Positions 52,710-64,000 of a DNA stretch of 64,000 nucleotides are shown one piece after another. A model generated the notes under the pieces. That model did not search any database and was not told where the DNA came from. It worked only from the letters and a program-made list of their open reading frames with translations. The stretch lies in contig JAKNDB010000109.1 of the NCBI GenBank assembly GCA_024305405.1, forward strand, positions 4,650,001 through 4,714,000, in the 5' to 3' direction. The translations under genes and the position numbers were made by a program. This DNA is from Dirofilaria immitis (Eukaryota; Nematoda; Chromadorea; Rhabditida; Onchocercidae). Each line of letters begins with the position of its first letter. The stretch's first letter is position 1.

Positions 52710-54156
52710 CATCTTTTTAAAATATAATATTCGCTATTTCTTACATGCAGAAAAAGGAAATTTGTAATTTTAGTTTTTTTTTCGGAGAGAGGGAGGAGGA
52801 AAGGGGAAGGGAAGGAAAGAGAGGCAAATGCGAATAGAAGCAACGACAAAAATGTTAATCTGTTCATAGAAGGAGCATTGGGTGATGGATTCAGAAATGC
52901 TGTTATACGATGTGTTATCAGTTTCAGTATAAAATTGTCGTCAGATTATATGAAACTGCTTGCATTGATTCGAACTCCCAAAAGCAATTTTGAGTAGAAT
53001 CGAAATGTAAATTAACGCATCATTTGCTAATGATGCTTCCTTCAAATATCAATAATATATTTCTAAATTGGTTCTAATCAACACTCAGTTTGAATGACTA
53101 CACTCATTTATTGCAATGAAGTCCTTCCTCATTCTTATCCTTCTTGATCTTGAACCAAAAAAATCAAAACTTCAATTGCATCATTATTTTTCTGCAGTAA
53201 AATTTATTACTTGGTAGGTTCAGTTGATTTTTGTATAACTCCAGTTTTTCGACACTTATTCAGATAGATTCTATAAATCGCTGAAACATAATGTCTATTG
53301 TATTTGATTGAAACATCCTGCATGATTCCTCAGGTGTACCCTGGATTTCGGAATATATTTTGAACTTGACTGAAGAGTGTTTTTTTTTGGTAAATGAGGA
53401 AACAAGGAAAGTGCAAATGAGACTAAAGGATATGAAATTAAAAGGGGATGTAACTGATCAGTATTCTTGAGTCTTATTGAGCGGACCCTACACCCAAAAA
53501 TGACTGTAAGAATTGATTCTTCAGTATTATTGTATTATATATATCACGGCTTATAGGATGCATGGTTTGAATTGGAAACTTGAAATTTCACAGATAATAT
53601 AAAGTTTTCTATCTGTTGCAATTAATTCACTGATTATTATAACTGATATTAGTTTTTTATATATTTAAGTAAACTGCTAAATATTGAGTGTTATAAATCT
53701 TGTCAAAGTACTAGATCCATGCAAAAGAGGCCAAGAAAACATATTTACTAGGTTCACTTTTCTTACCTTTTCAATAGTCCGTTGCTCATTTACTAAATGA
53801 TGATATTGTAAGTGATATTACAAACAAGGATTTTGATGAGCATTATCATAATGTAATCCATAACTACTGATGACAACGAGATACAGAAAAAATTTGTACA
53901 TCGTATGCTCTCTCCACAAATATTCTGATTTTAAAATAGCTTGAATCTCTTCAACGGTTTCTATGATATTAAATTGAAATGTGAATTATCATATAATGAT
54001 AACAGTATTGGTTTATTCCAAAATATTCATTATGAGAGTTGTTGAGCCCCATACTTTCTGACAACAGTTAATTGTTGCTACCAAAACTTCGAGAAACTAC
54101 TTTTCAGAACGCAAATGATAATAACTTAACTGGTACAGCTTCGAAATGATTTATCA
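52710..54156. other. intergenic, convergent gene ends
   Basis: AT-rich, with a purine-rich tract (GGGAGGAGGAAAGGGGAAGG) near 52790-52820 that may be in the homeobox 3' UTR. No gene seen. Confidence 0.5.
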
Positions 54157-54950
54157 CTAATTTTGAGTTTTTGAAGTGAAAAGTGGGATATCTTTAAAAC
54201 GACACCACGTTGTTAAATTTGTTCGACATGGTTCCGTTAACCAAAGATACCATTCACCTTCTTTCTGATCGCGATATTTTCCATATGTGTAGTATTTCTT
54301 ACATAGAGGATTATTCTGCGGCGATTTGACTAAAACCTGTAAAACATATAAATCCATTAGAAATTCATTTATCGATCAGTCATTTTATACTTGGCTTTTT
54401 AAATTATTACTAAAGTTTTGCAACTTGCTCACTCGGCATTGTTTCACTTATTTATCAAATTAGAAATTATTTGAAAATAATAGCTTTATGTAACTTTTGT
54501 GCAGAGATTGACATTGTTGGAATAAGAAACTGGAAGATGTCAGCGACATAATCAAGAAAGAAGGACAAGATAACAAAAATTTTTGAGGCATTACCTTACA
54601 GTACTTGAAAAAAATCTTTTTTGGTAAAAAGTGTCTTATTCGCTGAGCGGCTTTTCTAACGAAAGGATTTGATTGAATTAATTAATCAGAGACAAAGAGA
54701 GATTTAAATCAAAAGGAAATAAAAAAGAATTTAAGAGTTACAGAAAGGTTCGAATCGGACTCACAACCAATAGGGCATGCTAATCTTGTTGTGGAATTTT
54801 GTGCTAATGTATTCCAGCTATTGATTGGCATCTCTTCACGGCGGCACTTGTATTTACTGGGATCTCGAGGTATTTTGGCATTTCGTGCGATCAACTTGCA
54901 TTGATCTGGTTCCTTCCCATGTGTTGTTGTGCAGTCTATTGTTCGTTCTT
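54157..54950 (-). CDS. unidentified cysteine-rich, probably secreted protein (last two exons)
   Basis: Two exons on the minus strand: 54742-54950 (acceptor CTATTTCAG, donor TCT/GTAACT) and 54157-54336 (acceptor TGTTTTACAG, stop TAG at 54157-54159). Phases agree. The first carries ERTIDCTTTHGKEPDQC, KYKCRREEMP and RLACPIGCES; the second NNPLCKKYYTYGKY, GEWYLWLTEPC and TTWCRF. Regularly spaced cysteines and N-glycosylation sequons (NST, NLT) suggest an extracellular domain held by disulphides. I do not recognise the family. Upstream exons with a signal peptide must lie above 54950 but were not found. Confidence 0.6.
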
Positions 54951-57900
54951 CTGAAATAGAAACACGATTTCCAGCAGTTCAGCAGTGATTTAGGGAAGAT
55001 AACTAACTAACAGATAGAATACAATTATATAATTTATTTTGAATATTATAGGGTTTCCTGAAGATAAATACATTTATGTAGAGATTTTTTAGAGCTTTTA
55101 CACATAGTTTTCCAGGCAAGATGAAAACCTATGTGCAATGTTTTTCTTTGAACTTATCTGGTTTCCATGTGTTGTTATTTTTCTGTGAGATAAAAAGCAG
55201 ATGAACAGCTAAATCCTGATTTTCTGCTGATATCAACTGTATAAGCGTATGGATATGTTTTAACCGGAAATTTTTTCAAAAAACAAACCCCATCGCGACC
55301 ATCGAAAATTTTCCAGAGTTTCTCTATTACTTTGCCCGATGACTGTTGTGTATGCTATTATTAAAACGAAATACTGTATTGCTGACATTTGAAAGATAGA
55401 TACACAACTTTGAACTGTTTCCTGCAAATGATACTTTCGCAGTGAATCTTAAAAATTATTCTATGCATACTCTAATAATGGCAAACTAACTGATTGCTTT
55501 TCTTTATATGTTGGTAATAATGATGAGACAGATTAAAATTAGCGGATCGATTAAGTTCACCAAAGGAAGTACTATGATATAATGGCGCCTCAGAAGATCC
55601 TTTTATGATGGCTGTGGGTACCAGTTACTAGAATCGGATATCGATGTGGTAGATGCATTAAATTGTTGAATACTGGTTTCATTCTAAGATATTCGCCAAG
55701 ATTGATCCGAAAGACCGCATGAAAATCATTATCTAAAAATTTCAAATATATTTACAAATTAGTTGAAACAAATCTGCGATGATTAACTTTCTCACTTATT
55801 TTAAGTGATTTGACTTTGCATTATTTTTCATCATAGCTTGATTAACAGGCTTATCAACTATTACAGAGAAGAATTTTAATTGAAAGCTTTCCATGTTAAA
55901 TAAGAATTAGAGAATAATAAACTTATTCTCCAATTAATTTAAATCTCATGTTGGAACTAAATTTGTGAAAAAAATTTTGTCTCTAAGTTACAGCATTTCT
56001 AAAGTCATTAAAACAATTTTATAGTATTTCGATTAAGATTCAATTTGATCAGTAAAGAAGCTTTTTCTTAGACAACAGTTATTTTGTGGAAGTGTGCTTG
56101 TTGATGTTTGTACTATATGAATGGATATTCACGATCTTGCTCTACCAACGAAGTTATTATAATGTTAAATTTCTTAACATGTTTAATGGTCGATCATTGA
56201 TGATCGTAGCAGTAGAGGCAATCAATCAATTATCCCTCAAATGTAGACGAAATATTAAAAAATTTTTCTATCTGATGATTCTTAAAACTCGTATACGAAA
56301 ATCATAACATGTAATTAAAATCAAGCATGTGATTTCCTTCATTATGATCAAGCAAAATTTAGAAACACTGTTAAGATTTTTGATGAGTTAATATCCAGGG
56401 AAATTTTTCTGAGATATGGAAGCAATAACCAGTTAGTCATTATGTCCTTGCGTTTTCAATTTTTTTTTTTTTGAATTTTCGTGTGACACTTTCATTAATT
56501 TTGTTGAACAGGTTTTTGTTGTGCAAATCGATTTCAACTGATCCATATTGTTGTGCTTAAAAAATGTATTTTCTTTTTAATCTTATATAAAAAAGGAAGA
56601 TTGATTTGGTGTAGAGTTTTAAGGGATGAAAATCATTGATCTGTTCTGTAAAGGTTATTTAACTGAATAATCGTTCTCAGCGACAATATAGTTATTGTTA
56701 GGAAATAAAAGCATATCTGTTTGTACTTGTCAAATTAGATTTGTGGAAAAGCTAATGTGACCGCCTTGGCAGCCTAATAAGAAAGGTAAACAGTTGCATT
56801 GACGAGTTCTGCTGGCGACCTATTTGTCGCTCCAGTTGCATTATTTGTAACCTTAAATGTGCTAGCAAATAAATTCAACTTTCACTTCAGATTTTATTTC
56901 TTTCCATTTGACACTTTATAATCATAAAGTAACAAATATAATAATAGTTTTATTATGAGTAACATTGTATTTCTAAATGAGTGATTGGCTTGTGTTCTTT
57001 CGAGAAGTTTTTTATCATATGCATAATTGATGGTAAATATACCGCAATGAAAGAAGCAGCAATAAATATTGCGAAAATTATGAACTAACTAACATCGATA
57101 ATGATATTTTTATCATTCCAAGATCACTTATGACAAATTTTTGACGTTTTTGGATACTAGCGGAAACTTGCGTAAAATAAAGTCTACAGTTCTCGTTTTA
57201 CATTATTCAGATTTTCATAATCCTATCTTCTTATGAAGAGCTCTAGATTCATGTTTGACTATTTAATTGAAAACCATTTAACTGAAGCTGTGTTCCCTCT
57301 TTCTCTCTTTATCACATTTTTCTGTTTCAACACCTTTCGAGCCTACGATCTTTGTTTTGAAAATAGTACGCAACTTTAACAAACTGCTTTCTCTGAGTAT
57401 TATTTAAACGACCATTCTAGCTCTCATAGCAATGATATATAGGAAAACATTCTAATCCTTTATGGAAAGTTTATGCGTTAAATATTAATTCTCGATTGAA
57501 GCATTGCAAGAGCAATACTTTACTGAAGATTAAGAAATGGACAGCAGAAATCCGGTTATACGCCTTGATCCTTGATAGAAATAACATGGGGTTTAAAATA
57601 TCAAAGGCTTAAATTGCTTGTTTGGAGATGTTTACAATGCACTACTATTTTACCTGTAGAAGAATACCAACATTTGCTTATAATTAATTTTTAACATATT
57701 TTCTTTACAATAAGTATAGTCGATTTGCTAATGAACTACATCCTTTTTCACAATTTGTTACTTCATTTCTTTCGAAACGATATGACAGACAAATATTATA
57801 AAACCTTTTCCGGATTTTGATATATGATGTATTTCTATACAAGTTTGATTTCAAATAAATTACAAACTGGCATAAGTTTTTTGCAAATTCAGGAAATTAT

Positions 57901-59869
57901 TGTCCAGTGAAATATTTTACTGGAGACATAAAGTGTGCTTCTACTCTTGCTAAATGTTTTCCAATCAATTTTTCGCTGTTCTTCAAGTAAATCACAAAAG
58001 TTAAATTATATGAATACTTGGTTCATTACTATTTATCTAACTAATATGGCTTGAAAGTTGGCTCCTGGAGGATAGTGGAAAGATTATAATTGACCTGCAG
58101 TAAAGACAAGGATGATCTGTGTTTCATAATTCTATATGTCCAATTTTAATAGTCCCAATTGTCTGATAATAACAACTTCATCATATTTCCTATCTGCAAT
58201 TATTGGTTTGTTAAGAAATATTCAATTTCCATACTAAATGATAAACTTCACTCATTTTTTGGAAAAAAAACATACGAATTGCAATGAACTTTCTTTAAAT
58301 TCCAGATTATGAAATAGCAAATCCACGCATCATTATTCAGATCACGATCAATAGAAACCAGAACAAAAGTGGAAAAATATTCCTTTTTCAATCACATATT
58401 GCCTTCTAGCTGGTTTAATCAATGATTATTTTTAACAGAACATGGATACTAATTACTTGAGGAATGACTTTAAACTGAATAAACAAACTGCAAATTAGTA
58501 GAAAGAAATTAACCTACGAACTTTTCATTCCCAATGAATTTTACCATATTATTCCGGTATCATTGGCTGAATAGTTTAAAGAAATGTTATTCATATTCTG
58601 CAGCAAATTCACTCCGACTAGAGAATCATTCTGACAATAAGTCAACATTAATTTTCCCGTAAGACTATAAAAAACACCAATTTTATTGGTTTCAAGTTTC
58701 ATTCAACAAGTAACATAGGTGATGCTAATTAACTGATTTCGCACTTCGCTTTTCGGTTTGTTTTCAAAAAGCCGTAATAACATAATGAAAATGACAAATT
58801 TTCCATAAACCTGTGTTTATTAGAGATAGGATTATTCCTAAATCCGTGCAATAAAATCATCTTATTATATTAACTTTTCCCTTATGTTTTTGCATTTCAT
58901 TGATGATTTTATTTGATGCCTGTTTAAGAAATAATTCCTTTGATCAGTCATTGCAAATTTTATTTTATCCCTTAGAATAAATTCAGTTCCTGATTATATT
59001 CTATGATTACAAAATGTTCAATTAAAATACATTACATTCATTACAATGTTACTATGAATACACATCACCATTTATTATAATTTGAAACTGCAACGCTCCA
59101 TGCTTTAAAAAGCCATTCATTCATCTTCTATTATGCCATCAATGGTTTTGAAGGTTCTTAACCAAATTCAAGTTCGTGGCAGTAAAATGGAAAGATGATC
59201 ACTTTGATGAATGAGGCAATTTGCCTCCAATAATATGGTGCATTAGCGCTTTAAATGACAATTAATTACATATTTTGCGCTTAATGTCTCAAATTAATTA
59301 ATCCTGCTTTTCAAGGAAAAATTTTTACTCAGTTCTTGTCCTATTTCTCCTTAATTGCTTTACTGTGCATTTCTGTGTGGTGTTTACATGCGTGTATGTG
59401 TTTTTCATGCCTCAGAAATTATATATATGCATGCATAACTGTTTTAAATACTTTTCATGCATCATTCAAGGTAATGTCGTTAACTGAAAACTGATTGGAC
59501 AACATAATAGAAGCTGTCATTCTGTCAAGATTTCACAGTCATCTGAATATCTGGACATAGTCATCAAAACACGACGTCCTAATTCCTCCTTCATTTGGAT
59601 TTTTTATTAATTTCCCTCTCTGATATTTTGACTCCGACCTTGCATTCTAGGATGCAGACTATACTGTACGAAATCTAGCCTTGTCTTTCAAATGACATTA
59701 TTTTATTGATCGTAATCAAATTTTATTACAAATATTTCCGAATTTCGTTTAATTATCTAATGTTGACGCCGCAATCGACGGTTGTCAAAGATATTTAACA
59801 GCATAAATAAAGAGCCCTTTACATTTTATTCCAATTAGCAAAAATTTTGTTAGATGACCTAAAAAATCG

Positions 59870-60185
59870 CTATAGATCGCTATGTTGCGGCCCTCTCTTT
59901 ATGTATCCGCAAACTTAAAGTCATCGCGACTGTTCGGGGATTCTACGTTACGGAAGACTGCTTTCGATTCTTGGATTTTATGATAGCTTGCGGATTAGCA
60001 TCGATTTTCCGGTGTTCGATCAATTCACACGCAAATGCTGTGCTAAATGCGCTTATGATCTTTGTGGCCTTGAAGATGATTTACGATTCCAGTATTTGAC
60101 TACTTGGCATAAGACACTAATTGCTCACATCGATGGCAACCAAGCTTGTGTTTATTATTATTTGCGATTAAATTTGAGCAAATGA
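59870..60185 (+). other. GC-richer exon-like block, identity unknown
   Basis: Clearly less AT-rich than its surroundings and open in more than one plus-strand frame, closed on the minus strand. One frame, after a CTATAG acceptor, reads DRYVAALSLCIRKLK and then a hydrophobic stretch (FLDFMIACGLASIF) to a TGA near 60103. Another is open from about 59940 to TGA 60185. A missing base may switch frame inside it. DRY followed by VAA resembles the start of a GPCR second loop, but the rest does not fit and I make no family call. Confidence 0.3.
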
Positions 60186-60540
60186 TACTCATAGTAAGAA
60201 ATTTATTAATTAGATTAACAGCACAAATTTTCTCGGTTTTAACAGCCAGCCATTGTGTATACATTATTTCTTTTGAAATGGAAAAATTTCTTAAAGAAAA
60301 TTAAGCAATTTAGCAAGTGCAATCATATTACTTGGTGGTAGAAAATTCCATGAGCAGTTTGTCAGAAAAGCCGATAATTGCTAAACCCATGCATGGAATA
60401 ATATGAAGGCAGCACTGTCTAAATATATCAGTTGAAATCATAAAAGACTTTCAGCTAACAGGATTAATGAATCATAATTGCTGAACTGCGCTTTCCAAAA
60501 CAATCGAAGAATGAAAAAAACTGAATAAGTTGGATAAACG

Positions 60541-60640
60541 ATTGAAGCTTAGTTGAAATGCACTCCTCGTCAAGTTGTAAACGAGAGTTATCTAATTGAT
60601 AATGTTGAATTTTTTAATAATGGAAGTTGCATACGATGCT
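60541..60640 (+). repeat. dispersed repeat, copy 3 of 3 (weak)
   Basis: Shares TTGAAATGCACTCCTCGTC with the TTTGAAAGGCACTCGTCGTC of copy 1 and TAATAATGGAAGTTGC with copy 2. Confidence 0.35.
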
Positions 60641-61413
60641 CTAGACACTGCACATGAGTTTGTTGCCAAACCGAAACGTTTACATATGAATTGATTTACG
60701 TGTTTTACTGTTGTAGTTAAGCTTGGTAGTCGTAAACGAAAAATTACATTAGATATCATAATATTCATTTATATTCATCTTAGGAAGTGATGAGTCATAT
60801 GAGAAATATTTTACAATATAAATGCTCTGATTATCAAAAAATTTAAAATGCAAAGTATCTTGTATTTTAAATATAAAATTTAAAATTTTATATTACGAAA
60901 TCACTTGTTTCTACAAGATACTTATACAATACAAAGTATCTTGGTTATTTCGATATATTTATATTACAAAATATTTCGATTATTTCAGCAAATGCAAATG
61001 CTGCAAAGAATAAGGTAAAGCTAGTTGAATTTTCGATAATCGCTCATTTTGTCGTATGCATTGCATGTCATATGCGAATCGTAAATGATAGCGACACTTT
61101 CCGTTGTGTGCAACTATCGAAGTACTTTCGACGAATAAAAGCAATCAGCTTTAGAAATTTCGATAGCCTTTCTTCATAATCAGAAAACAGTTTTTTTTGT
61201 TGGGAAGAAATTTACATATTAAATCATTCACCTAGTTAAATCTTTGAAGTTTGTTATTTTGCTGCCATTAATTTATTTTCAACCTATTTGGTGCAAAAAT
61301 ACTTTTATTTTCTTTCATATTTTAAAACTAATCCTATCTTCATTTTAGCTAACTGTGATTACGTGAGATTGACGTGCAACAGAGTGTCAGTGTTCTTTCC
61401 TTTTCACTTATTT

Positions 61414-61600
61414 TTATTTCGCAGCTTTCAAGTAGGATATAGTTTGCGAAGCATTATAAGCCAATAAACGATCAACAGAGCTTTGAAGCCGAGTTACAGC
61501 TACAGGATATCCTTTTAGGAATTCCAACCAAATGCCTACATCAGCTATCCGACATATTGCTTTTTCATGCGCTTTACCCGCACTGCTCAGATGTAAATTT
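61414..61600 (-). other. probable 3' exon of an unidentified minus-strand gene
   Basis: Open on the minus strand from a CTGAG or GAGCAG acceptor near 61585-61590 to TAA at 61414. The peptide includes KAICRIADVGIWLEFLKGYP and VTRLQSSVDRLLAY, amphipathic and helix-like. No family recognised. It may or may not belong to the same gene as the segments at 62.4-62.95 kb. Confidence 0.4.
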
Positions 61601-62415
61601 TTCTTTTTCAACAATTCACTGTGTTTAATTGTTTATTTTTATTCCTGTCGATATAATCCCGGAAGCGATTGTTTCAGAATGAAAGAGATCATCACAAAAA
61701 GAACACGCAAATTATTTCATCTATATTTTGCAATTCCTTAAAATTATTTTTGTACATTTCATTCGGCAAGTTTCACATTTATTTCTAACAGATAGGAATG
61801 ATAGCGATTTATTGAAGTAATTTAAGAAATTTCCAATTCTTTCGAACATAAACCTTGCCTTTTACACCTCTCGATATCGCGATCATCCGTTCCACATATA
61901 TAAATTGTTGTTTAATATAACTTTCTGTATGTATATGACTTGAAAGTTAATGGACTTAGAGTTAGCAATTGATATAGAAAAGAATCGTGCCGAATGATAG
62001 CATGTCATATTTGTAAGAATAACTGAAAAAGAAAAATATCATGATTTAAGAAAAAAAATTAAAATTAAACATAGTTGCTGCAATAGACTAGAGAACGGTG
62101 TTACATATTCCCAGTTGGCAGTAAGCTGACAAATCTTTGACATATCAATATTTCCTTCGAGTTAGTGCCGATTGGATACTTAAGCCTTTAGCGCCCACTT
62201 CTCTGCCAGTGGTACCTCTTTTCTTTAACGTAACTATTGATGCTTTTTTTGCAGTTTTTTCTATTTATAAGAAAAAAATGTGTATGAATTTAAATATTAT
62301 CATTGATGTGATGGTATCAATGAAACTTCTCACAAAATATATCATTTTTTATTGTTTTTGTAAATTGAAAAACCGGATTTAACACCACAGTTAATTAGGA
62401 AATTAGAAGCAATAG

Positions 62416-62949
62416 TTACGTTCCTTTTTTAAGTCTCTTCTCTTCCTCATGGTTGTAGTGTTCTAGCTTTTGGAAATCTAAGCAATTGGAGCAAGCAAAA
62501 TTGGAAATTGATTAGAAATTTGGTCCTGCATCTCTTGAACTTCACATATTTCGGAACAGCTGTTATGGAAAATACATCATTGGCTTCCTTGGTTTGAATT
62601 ATTCGCACAGATATCAAAGGACTCTACGATTGTACTGATGATAATCAGTTATCGAAACTTGATTATCAAATACTTCGTCCAATCCTTTCATAGTTATTGA
62701 TTTTAAATTTGAAAATAATCAGCAATAAATCTGGTTAGATAAAACTAGTATGCTTTGTAATGTTTTATAAATTATTGTTAGGTCTGTTCATCGAGCTATC
62801 AGTAGAGTTGGTGTATTCGGGATTTTCAAAAGTCAGCTGTCGATTTGTGCGTTCCAAAGGTCCTTAATGATAACGTGATATTTATACTCAATGGCCAACA
62901 ATTCTCTCGCACCAATTGCCTCAGCCAACTCAGTAGTATCTTTTCCTTC
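62416..62949 (-). other. exon-like segments of an unidentified minus-strand gene
   Basis: Two segments. 62833-62949 (-): ELAEAIGARELLAIEYKYHV and so on to TGA. 62416-62559 (-): acceptor CCATAACAG, EVQEMQDQISNQFPI, then, only if one base is restored in the T4 run of CAATTTTGC, a continuous frame to a charged end (HEEEKRLKKGT) and TAA. The one-base deficit resembles that in the recognised genes. No family recognised; the connection between segments is inferred. Confidence 0.35.
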
Positions 62950-64000
62950 TTATGTACACAAAACCAATTTCATCTTTAAATTTTCCCTTTATTTCTTTTC
63001 TAATTGAACTTTCGCAAGTATATATTCACCGATTGCTCTTTTATTTAGTATACGATTTTTTTTTTTAATTCAGAAATATGCTTCAATGAATGATAAATTT
63101 TCGATATCCGTCAATCAATTTCTTAAATGACAACCTCAACTGACAACTCCCCAGAACTTAGATCACTGGTTTTCTACCTTTTTCCTATCGTTTTTCGTTT
63201 TTACGCTTACTTTCTTCTACTCCATTGTTTTCTTCTACAAGCAACTCAAAAACTATGAAATCTATTTTGTTTTACCTTCATTACTTTTTTTCTCCATATT
63301 CTCCTATTCCAAAAACGACCGCTATAGCGGTCAAAAGTGTTAAGCTGATTTTTAGATCCTTTGTCCATTTGATTTATCGATTGCTTAATAACATAGATAT
63401 CGGCTTGCAGACGCTGGCTGATCGACTATTAAACTACATCTGTAATAGAGATTCTTATAAAATTTATGCTATTCAGAAATCATGAAAGCATGACTGGATT
63501 GGATTTGCAGAATCTACAGAATCTATAAAATCAATACACTTTTCTCTGGGAGTTTATATAGATAATTCAATTAAATTACTTGGCAATTTATATCGATAAT
63601 TCATCAATATATTACCTTTTGTGTGATTAGAATTAGGATGATATGGAACTTAAAGACGTAATAGCTTGAAGTATAAACATTATCTGTACATAATTGATCT
63701 CATCGATTCACGCACAAATTGTTGTTTATCCGCAGTAAAATTTCATATTTTTATTAAAGACGTGTAGAAAATACAGAAAATGGATTAGATTATGAAATGC
63801 TTATTTCCTGCCTTTCTTAGTGATGTTTAAATCATCACCAAGCATTAAATTATCATCCTCGTTACTAAAATTATTTTCTGTTACTCTTTTTATACGATGC
63901 TAATTATTTCTATTTAATTTTACTTTGCTGGAAACGATTGTTTATTTCCCGAATCTGTAAGCAACATCATTTGAACCCATCATTCGAAGTTTTTTTACCT
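62950..64000. other. right edge, no gene assigned
   Basis: AT-rich. A perfect 16-bp palindrome (GACCGCTATAGCGGTC) lies at 63317-63332. An open stretch on the plus strand (63225-63485) has no splice support. Upstream exons of the minus-strand segments may be here. Confidence 0.4.

Larger units (their letters stand above)
54951..61413. other. long interval without an assembled gene
   Basis: AT-rich. The upstream exons of the minus-strand cysteine-rich gene should lie here. A GC-richer exon-like block occurs at 59870-60185, and a weak dispersed-repeat copy at 60541-60640. The 60840-60980 stretch is a very AT-rich tract with repeated CAAAGTATCTTG and its inverse. Nothing else is supported. Confidence 0.45.

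Noticed and set aside
1..64000. CRISPR array, operon-like bacterial layout or integrative element
   Set aside because: No regularly spaced repeats and no prokaryotic gene organisation; the sequence is intron-rich eukaryotic DNA.

Overview
This window looks like nuclear DNA of a parasitic roundworm, most likely a filarial nematode (Spirurina). The sequence is AT-rich and genes are split into many short exons with pyrimidine-rich 3' splice sites ending in CAG or TAG. The recognisable proteins are animal, several of nematode type (Egalitarian, CRELD, NHERF, degenerin/ENaC). An intron holds a fragment of a bacterial-type serine hydroxymethyltransferase, as expected for DNA from the Wolbachia endosymbiont of filariae. 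The species cannot be fixed from the sequence alone.

Layout. 53-2316 (+): aldo-keto reductase, 7 exons. 2317-7429: no gene seen, one dispersed repeat copy and one tandem repeat. 7430-12088 (+): degenerin/ENaC channel subunit, 16 exons seen, extreme N-terminus missing. 13226-17123 (-): complete Egalitarian homologue, 9 exons; its sixth intron carries the glyA fragment and a tRNA-like relic. 17124-26565: no gene that can be assembled, only isolated exon-like stretches. 26566-29874 (+): CRELD with two alternative last exons, one encoding membrane helices and one an acidic soluble tail. 29875-42154: mostly gene-free, with a repeat copy, a palindrome and one orphan exon-like segment. 42155-49833 (+): NHERF-type PDZ protein, whose second intron contains a decayed BEL/Pao retrotransposon in antisense orientation (44.1-47.9 kb) and an LTR-like block. 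51384-52709 (+): NK-type homeobox gene with an eh1-like repressor motif. 54157-54950 (-): last two exons of an unidentified cysteine-rich, probably secreted protein. 54951-64000: sparse, with unidentified exon-like segments near 59.9, 61.5 and 62.4-62.95 kb.

The genes are functionally unrelated (metabolism, ion channel, mRNA transport, ER folding, cortical scaffold, transcription factor), so this is an ordinary eukaryotic neighbourhood and not a gene cluster. A striking feature of the sequence itself is that nearly every conserved gene needs one base restored, always in a short homopolymer run, to stay in frame. This points to systematic one-base deletions in the assembly and not to a row of pseudogenes, and exon boundaries here should be read with that in mind.

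The most notable biological signals are the endosymbiont-derived glyA fragment, the CRELD alternative 3' exons, the loss of catalytic acidic residues in Egalitarian, and the retrotransposon with non-matching ends. I did not find a convincing previously undescribed gene system.
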